From an uncultured Rhodospirillaceae bacterium (GTDB lineage Bacteria; Pseudomonadota; Alphaproteobacteria; Reyranellales; Reyranellaceae), in NCBI GenBank assembly GCA_945952105.1, contig CAMFGZ010000001.1:1-64000 (forward strand): a stretch of 64,000 nucleotides of DNA, read 5' to 3'. The position numbers were made by a program, and so were the translations under genes. Of the stretch, positions 34,091 through 42,225 are shown one piece after another (position 1 is the stretch's first letter; every line of letters begins with the position of its first letter). Under the pieces are notes generated by a model that was not told the DNA's origin, searched no databases, and saw only the letters and a program-made list of their open reading frames with translations.

Positions 34091-35587
34091 ATGCCCTTCA
34101 TCTTGCGCCTTGCCATACTTCGGACGCGGACGGTCCCCACATGCGGGCCTGATTTCCTCGGCGCGATTGGGCGTAACCTGGTGACACCGCTTTCCCGTTT
34201 GAAGACCGTGGCCGGCAGCGCGCTCGAGAGCGTGGGCGCCGCGCTCGACGCCTCGCCGCTGTCGGTCCGGCGGCATCGCATTGCCGTCACCGGGCTGCAG
34301 CGCTCCGGCAAGACCGTGTTCATCACGGCCTTCGCCCATGCGTTGATGACGGCGGCGCGCGCGCCGATGGCGGCCTTCCCGTTCTTTCCCTGGCGCGAGC
34401 ATGTGCGCAGCGTGGAGCTGCTGGAGATCCCGGGCGTGCCGCGCTTTCCCTTCGAGGAGCGTCTCGGGCAGCTGCTCGCCGAGAAGCCCGAATGGCCCGC
34501 GCCGACGACCGGCCTCGGCGGCCTGCGCATTCGCATCCGCCACGGCGATGTCAGCTTGCTGCGCTCGGCCCTCTCGTCAACGGCCACGACCGATCTCGAC
34601 CTGATCGACTATCCCGGCGAATGGCTTCTGGATCTGCCGATGATCGGCCAGTCCTTCCGCGACTGGTCGCTGCAGATGGAAGAGCTGGCCCACAGCACCG
34701 CGCGGCGCGAGCTGGCGCAACCATGGCTCGATGCCGTGCTGTCGTTCGACCCCGCCGCGCCCGAGAACCCGATCGAGCTGACGCGCATCGCCGCCCTCTA
34801 TCGCGACTATCTCGGGCGCTGCCGCGAGGAGCGCAACCTCTGCTTCGTGCAGCCGGGACGCTTCGTCACGGCGGACGAGGCGGTCGATCCCGCGACGCTG
34901 TTCTTCCCGCTGTCGCGCCTTCGCCCGGGCCTGGGAGCGGCGAAGCGTGGCACGATGGGCGCAGCGCTGCTCGCCCGCCATGCCGCTTACCTGAAGCTGG
35001 TGCGCCAGTTTCACCGCGACGTGTTCGGCCGCCTTGGCAAGCAGGTTCTGCTGGTCGACCTCCTGTCGGCGCTGCAGCAGGGCCGCGATTCCTTCGCAGA
35101 TCTCGGCCTCGCGATCCGCAGCATCAGCGACGCCTTCGACGAACTCCGGCATCCGCTGCTGAAGATGCTGCCGGTCGCCCGCGTGGACCGGCTGGCATTG
35201 GTCGCCACCAAGGCCGATCACGTCACCGCCGACCAGCACGCCAACCTGGTCAACCTGCTGCGCGACATCGTGGGCGAGCCGTTCCTGCTCGCGACCGCGC
35301 GCCAATCGGGGCTGCTGGCCGTGGCCTCCGTGAGGGCGACCACCGACCTCAAGCTCAGGGTGAACGATCTCGCGATGCCCTTCCTGCGCGGCATCCCGGC
35401 CGGTCGCGACGAGGTGCTGGACCTCCAGCCCGGCGTGATTCCCGGCACCATCCCGGCCATGGATCAGTGGGACGAGGTCGCCTTTCACATCAGGCGCTTC
35501 GAGCCGCCGCGGCTCGGCCCCGGCTTCGCCGACCGGCCGCTGCCGCACATCAATCTCGACAAGGTCCTCCAGTTCCTCCTCGCGTGA
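34091..35587 (+). CDS. ycjX: YcjX-family P-loop GTPase-like protein
   Basis: A 498-aa protein of the YcjX/DUF463 family. The P-loop GLQRSGKT is at residues 68-75, and the switch-like DLIDYPGEW is near 172-181. ALVATKADHVT near 370 corresponds to the nucleotide-specificity NKxD-type motif. The N-terminal 30 residues before VTPLSRLKTVAGSALES seem unconserved, so the start may be later. In other proteobacteria ycjX sits next to ycjF, as here, and responds to stress; its biochemical role is undefined. Confidence 0.92.
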   Translation: MPFILRLAILRTRTVPTCGPDFLGAIGRNLVTPLSRLKTVAGSALESVGAALDASPLSVRRHRIAVTGLQRSGKTVFITAFAHALMTAARAPMAAFPFFPWREHVRSVELLEIPGVPRFPFEERLGQLLAEKPEWPAPTTGLGGLRIRIRHGDVSLLRSALSSTATTDLDLIDYPGEWLLDLPMIGQSFRDWSLQMEELAHSTARRELAQPWLDAVLSFDPAAPENPIELTRIAALYRDYLGRCREERNLCFVQPGRFVTADEAVDPATLFFPLSRLRPGLGAAKRGTMGAALLARHAAYLKLVRQFHRDVFGRLGKQVLLVDLLSALQQGRDSFADLGLAIRSISDAFDELRHPLLKMLPVARVDRLALVATKADHVTADQHANLVNLLRDIVGEPFLLATARQSGLLAVASVRATTDLKLRVNDLAMPFLRGIPAGRDEVLDLQPGVIPGTIPAMDQWDEVAFHIRRFEPPRLGPGFADRPLPHINLDKVLQFLLA

Positions 35588-35595
35588 GCAGACCC

Positions 35596-36528
35596 ATGAG
35601 CATCACTCCCTCCACCGACGTCTCCACTCAGGGGCCGCGCCGCCTGGTCGACATGGAGTTCCGGCCGGGCGAGCTGCCGCCCGCCGATGCGCCGCTGGTC
35701 GACGAGATCCTTCCCGACGTAACGACGCGCCCGTCCGCAATCGGCTGGCCCGCGACGCTGGCGCTCGGCTCGGCCGCGCTCCTGCTGCTGCTGGTGATCG
35801 TCGACGGGGCGGCCTCACTGCTGCGCGGCGCGATCGAGCGCGGCAGCGTGCTCGATCTCGCGATGTTCGGCGTGCTGGCCGCGCTGCTTGGCTCGACGCT
35901 CTGGCTCATCGCCGCGCAGGCGCGCGCCTACACGCGTCTGAGGTCGGCGGAGAAGGCGCGGGCGCTGGCCGAGCACCTGTCGCGGCTGGGCGGTGTCGGC
36001 AGCGGCGGCCGCCTGATCGGCGCGCTGAAGGGACTGTACGCGGGCAATCCGGAAGTGCTGGGCAAGCTCGACGCTGTGTCCAGTGCGCTGCAGCCGCAGC
36101 ACACCGACGCCGACGTGATCGATCTGCTCAATCGCGAGATTTTCGTGCCGATGGATCGCCTGGCCGACGAACGCATCCAGCGCGCCGCGCTGCGCGCGAG
36201 CCTCGGCGTCGCCGCCTGTCCGCATCCCGCGCTCGACGCGCTGGTCGTGCTGGGCATCGGTCTCTCGCTGGTGAAGGACCTGATGCAGGTCTACGGCCTG
36301 CGGCACGGCGCCCGTGCCGTTTGGCGCATCGTCTCGCACGTCCTGTTTTCCGCTTCCTCGACCGCCGTCATGAGCAGCGTCGTGGAGTTCGCGATGAAGG
36401 CCACCCACGACCGCATCGCCGCTGCCGTCGTCGGCACCGCCGGCGAAGCCCTGGTCGTGGCGCGGCGCATCTTCGCGCTGGGCATGCTCGCGAAAGCGGA
36501 GATCCGGCCGCTGCCGCTGGTGAGATAA
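35596..36528 (+). CDS. YcjF/DUF697-family membrane protein
   Basis: A 310-aa inner-membrane protein of the TIGR01620/DUF697 group. A Pro-rich cytosolic N-terminus is followed by two membrane segments (about 50-72 and 80-105), a charged helical domain (105-200), and a hydrophobic DUF697 block (about 215-300: LDALVVLGIGLSLVKDLMQVYGLR). It starts eight bases after the ycjX stop and forms a conserved operon with it. Confidence 0.9.
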   Translation: MSITPSTDVSTQGPRRLVDMEFRPGELPPADAPLVDEILPDVTTRPSAIGWPATLALGSAALLLLLVIVDGAASLLRGAIERGSVLDLAMFGVLAALLGSTLWLIAAQARAYTRLRSAEKARALAEHLSRLGGVGSGGRLIGALKGLYAGNPEVLGKLDAVSSALQPQHTDADVIDLLNREIFVPMDRLADERIQRAALRASLGVAACPHPALDALVVLGIGLSLVKDLMQVYGLRHGARAVWRIVSHVLFSASSTAVMSSVVEFAMKATHDRIAAAVVGTAGEALVVARRIFALGMLAKAEIRPLPLVR

Positions 36529-36544
36529 GTCCCGCTTCGGATTG

Positions 36545-36988
36545 CTACAGGGCGTGACGTGCTACTCGATAACGTTCGACCTGCCGGACGAAGCCCCTCC
36601 ATAACTTGCGCCGCTTCTCCAACCATTGCGTGCGGTCGTTCTTACTCCAGCATCTGAAAGGCACGCCCGACCACGGCGTGCGCTTTTCGCTTTCGTGGGC
36701 CTGCAAATGAGAAAGCCATACGAGGGCGGCAGCGGCATGGGCTTCGTGCTGGAACTGGCCGAGTTGCTCGCAGTCGGGTTCGAGCCAGCGGTCGAAGGTA
36801 AGGCCGAGGGTGCGTTCGACTCGCTGGAAGTCGTGGCTGCGGTGCCGGATTTCGGCGTGGCAAGCGGCGATGACCTGGGCGCGGAAGGTGTGGGTTCCGT
36901 CGAACACGGGTGCGGGGAGGGGCCGGCGGTCGCGACGGATGAGGTCGGCGACGGTCTCCGACGGGCATCGGGTGAGACTGTCGGGCAT
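36545..36988 (-). CDS. Hypothetical protein with repeat-rich promoter
   Basis: A 147-aa basic, Trp-containing soluble protein (AEIRHRSHDFQRVERTLGL; FDRWLEPDCEQLGQFQHEAHAAA). No family is recognised. It looks coding because of its natural composition, and the opposite-strand frame looks like a shadow. Upstream of its ATG (36988) lie several TCCGGA repeats that recur at the S24 repressor promoter, suggesting that repressor controls it. It is a candidate regulated gene of a phage-like module. Confidence 0.55.
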   Translation of the reverse strand: MPDSLTRCPSETVADLIRRDRRPLPAPVFDGTHTFRAQVIAACHAEIRHRSHDFQRVERTLGLTFDRWLEPDCEQLGQFQHEAHAAAALVWLSHLQAHESEKRTPWSGVPFRCWSKNDRTQWLEKRRKLWRGFVRQVERYRVARHAL

Positions 36989-37009
36989 GATCCCAGTATC
37001 GGACCATGA

Positions 37010-37059
37010 TCCGGAATATTCAAGGAAAATCCGGACGGAAATCCGGAATCAATTCCGGC
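37010..37059. promoter_or_regulatory. TCCGGA iterons upstream of the 36545-36988 gene
   Basis: TCCGGA at 37010, 37030 and 37042, and a TCCGGC at 37054. The last three are exactly 12 bp apart within near-identical AAATCCGGA contexts, so they sit roughly one helical turn apart. The same word occurs in the S24 repressor/HTH intergenic region (38319 and 38348). An operator for the repressor encoded at 37502-38272 is the simplest reading. Confidence 0.55.
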
Positions 37060-37062
37060 CCG

Positions 37063-37500
37063 TCAGTCGCTTGGCTCGAAGCGGAGTGTGCCGGCCCGCC
37101 GCGTCGGCTTCCCCGTGTCGTTCGTATGATTGATGCCGTCCATGACCGGCACCTCGGGGAAGTCGAAGGGGCTGACACCCTCCAGGCACGCTACGTTGAC
37201 GGCATACAAGGTCGTGTCGGAGCGGCGTTGATGGTGGGTGTAGATCCCGCAGCGCGAGCAGAAGAAGTGCTGAGCCGTGCCGGTATGGAAGCGGTACGTC
37301 GTCAGCGCCTGCTCGCCTTCGAGGATCCTGATCCCGCCCATCTCCGCCATGACCACGACGGCGCCCCGCATCCGGCAGAAGGAGCAGGTGCAGCGGCGGA
37401 TCGACTTGTAACCGTCGCTGAGCGTCGCTTCGAAACGCACCGCGCCGCAATGGCACTTGCCGGACTTAGCCTCCATGTCGTTCGCCATCTCGGCCGGCAT
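37063..37500 (-). CDS. GFA-family (CENP-V/DUF636) zinc protein
   Basis: A 145-aa protein with the GFA fold. Cysteine motifs: KCHCGAVRFEA near 15-25, CTCSFCRMRGA near 37-47 and FCSRCGIYTHH near 80-90, which bind two zinc ions. GFA members include glutathione-dependent formaldehyde-activating enzymes, but most small homologues have no proven activity. It follows the S24 repressor on the same strand with a one-base gap and may be co-transcribed with it. Confidence 0.9.
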   Translation of the reverse strand: MPAEMANDMEAKSGKCHCGAVRFEATLSDGYKSIRRCTCSFCRMRGAVVVMAEMGGIRILEGEQALTTYRFHTGTAQHFFCSRCGIYTHHQRRSDTTLYAVNVACLEGVSPFDFPEVPVMDGINHTNDTGKPTRRAGTLRFEPSD

Positions 37501-37501
37501 C

Positions 37502-38272
37502 CTACCGTCCCCCCTTCATCAACTCGTCCCATTCCAGCACGCGGTAGACGCGGAAGACCGTCTTGCGGTCGACCTCGAACTCCTTTGCCGGACGATATTG
37601 CCCGAGCTTGATCCGGTTGCCGGAGAGGCCGACCAGCAACTTCACCACGGCCTGGCCCACGCTCGAACCCGCGATCGGCCTGAACTCGACCACGACATGG
37701 TCGTTGACGCTCGGCGCGCGGTCGCGCTCGACGTAGATCAGGCTGTTGGGCTTGCGCCAAGGCCACATCGAATCGCCCACCACGTTCAATGCGAACACGT
37801 CGCCGCGGCCCATGATGCCCGGCGGCCGCGCCACATGATCGATCACCGTGCCGTTCATCTCGAATTCGCCGTTGCCGTCGCCGCCCATCGCGGTGCCATA
37901 GAGCGGCACGTCGTGCAGCATGTGGCCGATCATCGGCCGCGCGGGCGCGTCGAAGGCCGGCGAGACGTTGCCTGCGATGTCGCCGATCGACACGCCGAAC
38001 CCGTCGCTGCCGCCGCTGGCCATGCCCTCGACGGCGATCGCGCCCTGCAGCTCGGCGACGCCCACGGCGCGGCCGGTCTTGCGGGCGGCGCCGGCAGCCA
38101 GCTTCGCATAGGTCTTGTCGGTCAGTGTCTTGGCGCCGGTCGGATCGTCGAGGAACTTGCGCAGCGTTCCGTCCCCCAGGCCTGAGAGGGTTTCCCACTG
38201 GGCGACATTGAGGCCGGCCCCGGCCATGAAGCGGCGGAGTGCCTGGCGGCGTTGGTTGGCGTCGAAAGCCAT
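37502..38272 (-). CDS. S24/LexA-like phage-type repressor
   Basis: A 256-aa repressor. The N-terminal HTH-like region (about 5-60) reads RRFMAGAGLNVAQWETLSGLGDGTLRKFLDD. A linker is followed by an S24 peptidase domain (about 150-250): the nucleophile Ser lies in VVGDSMWPWRKPNSLIYVER near 167 and the general-base Lys in QAVVKLLVG near 212. Such repressors self-cleave on RecA activation during the SOS response. It is divergent from a small HTH gene with TCCGGA sites between them. No lytic phage genes are nearby, so it is a relic or domesticated switch. Confidence 0.88.
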   Translation of the reverse strand: MAFDANQRRQALRRFMAGAGLNVAQWETLSGLGDGTLRKFLDDPTGAKTLTDKTYAKLAAGAARKTGRAVGVAELQGAIAVEGMASGGSDGFGVSIGDIAGNVSPAFDAPARPMIGHMLHDVPLYGTAMGGDGNGEFEMNGTVIDHVARPPGIMGRGDVFALNVVGDSMWPWRKPNSLIYVERDRAPSVNDHVVVEFRPIAGSSVGQAVVKLLVGLSGNRIKLGQYRPAKEFEVDRKTVFRVYRVLEWDELMKGGR

Positions 38273-38301
38273 GCCCGCATTCTGGCAGGTTCAGGAATAG
38301 A

Positions 38302-38353
38302 ATCCGAGAGGAGTTTTTTCCGGAATCCACCTTGAATGGGAAAATAATCCGGA
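38302..38353. promoter_or_regulatory. Repressor/HTH divergent operator region with TCCGGA sites
   Basis: Between the divergent S24 repressor and the small HTH gene are TTTTTTCCGGAATCC (TCCGGA at 38319) and AATAATCCGGATATG (TCCGGA at 38348), 29 bp apart, with a partial AATCCGAG at 38301. They match the iterons at 37010-37059. Confidence 0.5.
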
Positions 38354-38362
38354 TATGCTTAC

Positions 38363-38563
38363 ATGTCCATGACCTCCCCCACCATTGAAGCCGTCGCCCG
38401 CGTCCGCCGCTGGCTTGCCGCCACTTCCCTGCCGCGCGGGGAGATCGCCGCCCGCGCCGGCGTCGACGAGAAGACGCTGCGCCTCGCCGCGCGGCCCGCC
38501 TGGAATCCGACGGCCAACACGCTGGCCCGGCTCGAAGCCCTCATCCCGCCGGAGTGGTCGTGA
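38363..38563 (+). CDS. Small Cro-like HTH protein
   Basis: A 66-aa DNA-binding protein: VRRWLAATSLPRGEIAARAG, then VDEKTLRLAARPAWNPTANT, fitting a helix-turn-helix with few extra residues. Divergent from the S24 repressor, it occupies the Cro position of a phage switch. Its stop TGA overlaps the ATG of the next gene (TGATG). Confidence 0.72.
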   Translation: MSMTSPTIEAVARVRRWLAATSLPRGEIAARAGVDEKTLRLAARPAWNPTANTLARLEALIPPEWS

Positions 38564-38808
38564 TGCGTCGCACCGACATGAAGCCCCGCGCGCTCGGGTC
38601 GGCGCATCCGTTGCTGGTCGAGGATGCGCGCGACTGCCTCGGCTTCGAGCGCCAGGCCGGCTTCTCGGCGCGCGCGGCGCGCATGGCGACGCGCGACATG
38701 CTGGCCGACCGAGCACGCGAACTCGGCATCGCGGAGCGCGACGTCGAGCGGGCGGTCGATGCGGCGCTGGCGGCGGCCGCTCAGCCCGCGGCGCGGGCGG
38801 CGAGGTGA
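38563..38808 (+). CDS. Hypothetical small protein coupled to the HTH gene
   Basis: An 81-aa basic, helical protein (HPLLVEDARDCLGFERQAGF; MLADRARELGIAERDVERAV). The ATG at 38563 shares a base with the HTH stop; a GTG at 38554 and an ATG at 38578 are alternatives. No family is recognised. Its 3' end overlaps the convergent gene 38781-39479 by 28 bp. Confidence 0.5.
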   Translation: MRRTDMKPRALGSAHPLLVEDARDCLGFERQAGFSARAARMATRDMLADRARELGIAERDVERAVDAALAAAAQPAARAAR

Positions 38809-39479
38809 CGTTCGGTTGTCTCGAGGTGGTGGATCAGCGGAACCAGCGCCTCGCGCACCCGCTCGCTGCGCGACGTGGCGTCAAGCCAGGCCGTGAGCGC
38901 TCCCTCATCCTGCGCGATGCCTTCGGGCAGGCGGAACTGTGTGCGGCAGGCATGGAAAGCCCAGCGCGCGCGTTCCAGCATGTCCAAATCGTCGGGACCG
39001 TCGATCAGGTCCTCGAAATCGGCATCGGTCTCGCTGACGTCACCGATGCGTCGCAGCACGCTGCGTGCCGCCTCGAAGCTGGGTGTGCCGGGGCGCAGCG
39101 GATCGGTGGCGAAGCGTGGATTGGAGACCAATGTCTCCAGTTCGAGCAGCAGCGTGCGCAGGCGCGCGACGTGCAGCCCGGCCACGGCGGCGCGGCGGCG
39201 GCGGCGCGCATGGTCGGTCCACTGGCCGACCGCCCAGCTGCTGAAGACGCTGATACCGGTGACGAGGATCGCCGCGCCCGTCAGCAGGAAGGCGGTGCGC
39301 ACGTCGCCGCCGGCATGCGTGGCGCCGGTCGCCACGGCGAGACAGAAGCCCGCCACCAGGCCGAAGCTCGCAGGCGCGACGATGCGCTTGATCCCCTCAC
39401 GCCAGCCGGTCGCAGGCAGCCGAAAGCCAGCCGATGTATCGACACGGCCGCCCCCGGCCGCAGTCGTTCCCAATGTCAT
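38781..39479 (-). CDS. Membrane protein of unknown function
   Basis: About 232 aa starting at the ATG at 39479. Two adjacent membrane segments (about 33-54 and 60-82) are followed by a soluble helical domain with many Arg and acidic residues (VARLRTLLLELETLVSNPRF; DADFEDLIDGPDDLDMLERA). No family is recognised. Confidence 0.68.
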   Translation of the reverse strand: MTLGTTAAGGGRVDTSAGFRLPATGWREGIKRIVAPASFGLVAGFCLAVATGATHAGGDVRTAFLLTGAAILVTGISVFSSWAVGQWTDHARRRRRAAVAGLHVARLRTLLLELETLVSNPRFATDPLRPGTPSFEAARSVLRRIGDVSETDADFEDLIDGPDDLDMLERARWAFHACRTQFRLPEGIAQDEGALTAWLDATSRSERVREALVPLIHHLETTERHLAARAAG

Positions 39480-39563
39480 GCGGATTCCCCAATCCCCGCG
39501 CCCAGACAAGCACCGCACTGCGGCCGAGTCGAGGGGGGTATCGTCACACGGTTCGGGACAAGC

Positions 39564-40139
39564 TCATTTTTCCCCGAGCCAGGCCGGCCACATTCCCTTG
39601 CGCGCCTTGCGGGCCTCGAATTCGGCATCGGCGTAGCGCTGGCTGGCGCGCGGCTCCCAGGCCAGCGCATCCTCCAGTTCGTGGCCCCAGGCGACGCCCG
39701 ACGCCAGCATCGCGCCGCCGAGATCGACGGGCTGCGCCTCGTCGAGCGCGCATTGTGCCACGAGGCGGCACTCGGAATCGAAGCGGGCGATGCGGCACTT
39801 CACTTTGTGGTCGGCGCGCGACAGAAGGTCCTCCAGCGTCGCGCGGGCGCGCATGCCGCCCACTGTCTCGGTCTTCGCCGCATCGCGCAGTGCCGGTGCC
39901 TGCAGGCCCCACAGTTTCAGCGGCGCCTTCAGCCCAATGCCGCCCAGCTGCTCGCCGTCGATCGCATAAGCCTGACCCGACCAACTCTGCGGCAGCGCGC
40001 CGGCGCTGGCGCAGGCGGGGGTCTTCGTGGCGGCGGCGGGCGGTGCAGTCGCGGCGGCGGCTGGCGCTGTTTTGGTCTGCGCGACCGCGGGGCCGGCGCA
40101 GAGCGCCAGTGCGATCGGGAGAAGCACGGATCTTTTCAT
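39564..40139 (-). CDS. SNase-like protein with degenerate active site
   Basis: Exported 191-aa protein: signal peptide MKRSVLLPIALALCAGPAVA, an Ala/Pro/Thr-rich spacer, then a staphylococcal-nuclease-like barrel (about 55-190). The usual VxDGDT and RLxGIDAPE are here AIDGEQL and LKLWGLQAPAL, so the calcium-binding Asp and the first catalytic Arg and Glu are missing. The later helix YADAEFEARKARKGMWPAW matches the family C-terminus. It may be a non-catalytic binding protein. Confidence 0.75.
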   Translation of the reverse strand: MKRSVLLPIALALCAGPAVAQTKTAPAAAATAPPAAATKTPACASAGALPQSWSGQAYAIDGEQLGGIGLKAPLKLWGLQAPALRDAAKTETVGGMRARATLEDLLSRADHKVKCRIARFDSECRLVAQCALDEAQPVDLGGAMLASGVAWGHELEDALAWEPRASQRYADAEFEARKARKGMWPAWLGEK

Positions 40140-40193
40140 GCGCCGACGGTGGCGTGCGTTTGCGGCGACGACAAGGCCGCGCGGAGGACCGAC

Positions 40194-40292
40194 ATGCCGA
40201 ACGAGATCGCGATGACACTTCGTGAATTGGCGCCACGCCGGCCGTGCACGGTGCCAGAAGCGCCCGGCGAGATTGCGGGAGACGCGAGATGA
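40194..40292 (+). CDS. Short ORF coupled to the HTH protein gene
   Basis: A 32-codon ORF (MPNEIAMTLRELAPRRP...) whose stop overlaps the ATG of the next gene (ATGA, 40289-40292). The coupling suggests it is translated, possibly as a leader, but nothing else supports it. Confidence 0.3.
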   Translation: MPNEIAMTLRELAPRRPCTVPEAPGEIAGDAR

Positions 40293-40546
40293 GCCGCGGC
40301 CGTCCCTGGACTGCCGAAGATGGCGCGCAGTTGCGGCGGCTGGTGGCCGCGGGTTGCACCGACGGCGAGATCGCCGAAACGATGACGCGCCACCCCGATC
40401 TGATCCGCCGCCATCGACGCGAGGCGGGACTGGCGCCCGGCCAGTCGCGCGCCGCCACGGTCGCGCTGATGCGTGTGAATCGTCGCCGTCTGGGCAAGAA
40501 GGTGGCCGGCCGCGCCGAGGTGGCCGACGACAGGCTTGGGCGATGA
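40289..40546 (+). CDS. Homeodomain-like HTH protein, phage-associated type
   Basis: An 85-aa protein with a Myb/GcrA-like DNA-binding helix set: SRGRPWTAEDGAQLRRLVAA, then GCTDGEIAETMTRH and RRHRREAGLAPGQS. Proteins like this accompany terminase genes in alphaproteobacterial prophages. It is coupled to the next gene by an ATGA overlap (40543-40546). Confidence 0.68.
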   Translation: MSRGRPWTAEDGAQLRRLVAAGCTDGEIAETMTRHPDLIRRHRREAGLAPGQSRAATVALMRVNRRRLGKKVAGRAEVADDRLGR

Positions 40547-40977
40547 GCGAGCGTCCCGTACGCTTCAGCGAGTCGCTGGCGGCCGAGGTCTGCCGGCGCA
40601 CCGCCGAAGGCAAGCTGCTGCACGAGGTCTGCCGCGCCCGGCGCATGCCGCATCCCGAGACGGTGCGGCAGTGGTTGCGCGAGAACAGCGCGTTCCGCAG
40701 CCGCTATGCCCTCGCACGCGACTCGCTCGCCGACGCGCTGGCCGAGGATGCGATCCGCGTCGCCCGCGAGGCCACATCGGCCAACGCCACAGCGCGCCGG
40801 CTCTATGTCGATGCGATCAAGTGGTACACCGCCCGTATCGCCCCCAAACGATACGGCGAACGACCCGCGCCTGACGCCACGGCCCGTGGGACGGTGGGCG
40901 ATGCGATCGAGAAGGGGCGGGAGCGGGTGAAGCGCCTGCGCGAAGTGGAGCCGCCCGTCAGACCTTCGTCTTCATGA
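40543..40977 (+). CDS. Small-terminase-like (Sf6-type) protein
   Basis: A 144-aa protein resembling phage terminase small subunits: an N-terminal HTH (AAEVCRRTAEGKLLHEVCRA; PETVRQWLRENSAFRSRYA), then the helical ARDSLADALAEDAIRVAREA and RRLYVDAIKWYTARIAPKRY segment typical of the Sf6/P27-like group. In phages it recognises DNA for packaging. No large terminase, portal or capsid gene follows, so it is an orphan, probably a prophage remnant or a domesticated DNA-binding protein. Its 3' end overlaps the convergent gene by 20 bp. Confidence 0.75.
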   Translation: MSERPVRFSESLAAEVCRRTAEGKLLHEVCRARRMPHPETVRQWLRENSAFRSRYALARDSLADALAEDAIRVAREATSANATARRLYVDAIKWYTARIAPKRYGERPAPDATARGTVGDAIEKGRERVKRLREVEPPVRPSSS

Positions 40978-41329
40978 TCCAGCGCCGCGCCGGCTCGATC
41001 TCGCGGAAGAGGCGCATCGGGCGGCGCGCGGCCGCGAGGAAACCCAGGAACCGCCGCAGCGCCGGCGTCTCGACCTCGGGCACTACGAAGGCGATGGGCC
41101 CCACGGTGCCGACGGCGGCGGCTTCGCGGATGCGCACCCCGATGCCCTCGACCTCCTCGACGGTGAAGGCACCGCGGCCCTTGCGCGCGTCGAACAGCTT
41201 GCGCCATTCGACCAGCCCGCCGCCAGTGACCATGGCGAGATAGGCTTCGATGTCGGCCCGCGTGACGTCACCCTCGGCGACGACAGTCACGAGCTTGGAA
41301 TTCGAGTGGACGGTCCAGTGAAGCGACAT
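40958..41329 (-). CDS. SpoIIAA/STAS-like small protein (copy 1)
   Basis: A 123-aa protein that opens MSLHWTVHSNSKLVTVVAEG and ends FREIEPARRWIMKTKV. The pattern of strand-helix alternation (DVTRADIEAYLAMVTGGGLVEW, then KLFDARKGRG) suggests a STAS-like fold. The gene at 45388-45795 encodes a clear paralogue with the same opening and an RPMRxF ending. Function unknown; proteins of this kind are common in soil alphaproteobacteria. Confidence 0.7.
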   Translation of the reverse strand: MSLHWTVHSNSKLVTVVAEGDVTRADIEAYLAMVTGGGLVEWRKLFDARKGRGAFTVEEVEGIGVRIREAAAVGTVGPIAFVVPEVETPALRRFLGFLAAARRPMRLFREIEPARRWIMKTKV

Positions 41330-41422
41330 GTCCCGGCATAAAGTCGGTCTGAAAGTGTCTTGTCGGCAGTCTAGGCGCCGTGGTCCGGCGACGGTATCCC
41401 GACCTTGGGCGGAGGAAGCCGG

Positions 41423-42205
41423 TCAGCTCGCGACGCCGCGGCGCTTGCGGCACTCCTCGACCTCGCGCAGCGCGGCCGTCACACCCTCCAGGCTGAATTC
41501 GTAGTCCTGGGTCTCCACGCCCACGAGCCCTTCGCGACCACCGCGGCGCAGGGCCGCGATCTCGGCCGCGCCGGGCCAGGCGATGCTCCACCCATCCTGG
41601 CCTATTCCATTCATCTGGTTCGATCCGCGGTCGCCCGCGCCTTTGCCGTCGATCTGGAAGGACCCTTGCCATTCTTTGGGACCGCGCATCGGCACCGCGA
41701 TCTGCCACTGCTCGGACGCGCCCGGCTGCACGAGATCTACGCCGATGCGCACCTTGCGGCCGCCCGCGTTCGACACCGCGACGCAAAACATGAAGGTATG
41801 GCCGCTCGATGCCGCGCGGATCTCCCAGGGTCCGGCCTTGCCGTAGGATCGCTCGAACCGGTCGTTGCCGACGATGCTGTAGCCGCCATAGTCCGTGGGC
41901 GTGGCAAGCGCGCCCTGGGTGCAACGGCTGGCGAGACGGCGGATGTGCGTGGAGGCGCCCTCTACCTCGGTGCGATCGGTGCGCAGGCACCAGTCGACAT
42001 GCATCTTCGCCACCGCGTGGACGCCCTTGCCGTAATCCTGGCAGGCCGGGTTGATCGCGATGGCATCCTTTGCCGCGGTCGCTGCGGTATCGGCATATTG
42101 GCGGCAGAAGGCGGTATCGCCGGGTTCCGCCCAAGCGGTCGCCGCGACGAGAGGCGACACGGCGAGAACGGCGAGCGACGCCAGTGCGGTCATCGTGCGG
42201 CACAT
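41423..42205 (-). CDS. Exported hypothetical protein
   Basis: About 260 aa with a signal peptide (ALASLAVLAVSPLVAATAWA). The start may be the ATG at 42205 or the second Met at 42193. The N-terminal half has several Cys (FCRQYADTAAT, NPACQDYG, DWCLRTDR) and the C-terminal half a FMFCVAVSNAGG strand, so disulfides are likely. It is probably periplasmic; no family is recognised. It lies 20 bp downstream of another exported protein gene on the same strand. Confidence 0.7.
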   Translation of the reverse strand: MCRTMTALASLAVLAVSPLVAATAWAEPGDTAFCRQYADTAATAAKDAIAINPACQDYGKGVHAVAKMHVDWCLRTDRTEVEGASTHIRRLASRCTQGALATPTDYGGYSIVGNDRFERSYGKAGPWEIRAASSGHTFMFCVAVSNAGGRKVRIGVDLVQPGASEQWQIAVPMRGPKEWQGSFQIDGKGAGDRGSNQMNGIGQDGWSIAWPGAAEIAALRRGGREGLVGVETQDYEFSLEGVTAALREVEECRKRRGVAS

Positions 42206-42225
42206 GCGGCAAATTCCGTGTCGGG

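Noticed and set aside
38385..40292. 635-codon plus-strand frame across the HTH, membrane and nuclease-like genes
   Set aside because: It runs through four better-supported genes; only its last 32 codons could be a separate short ORF.
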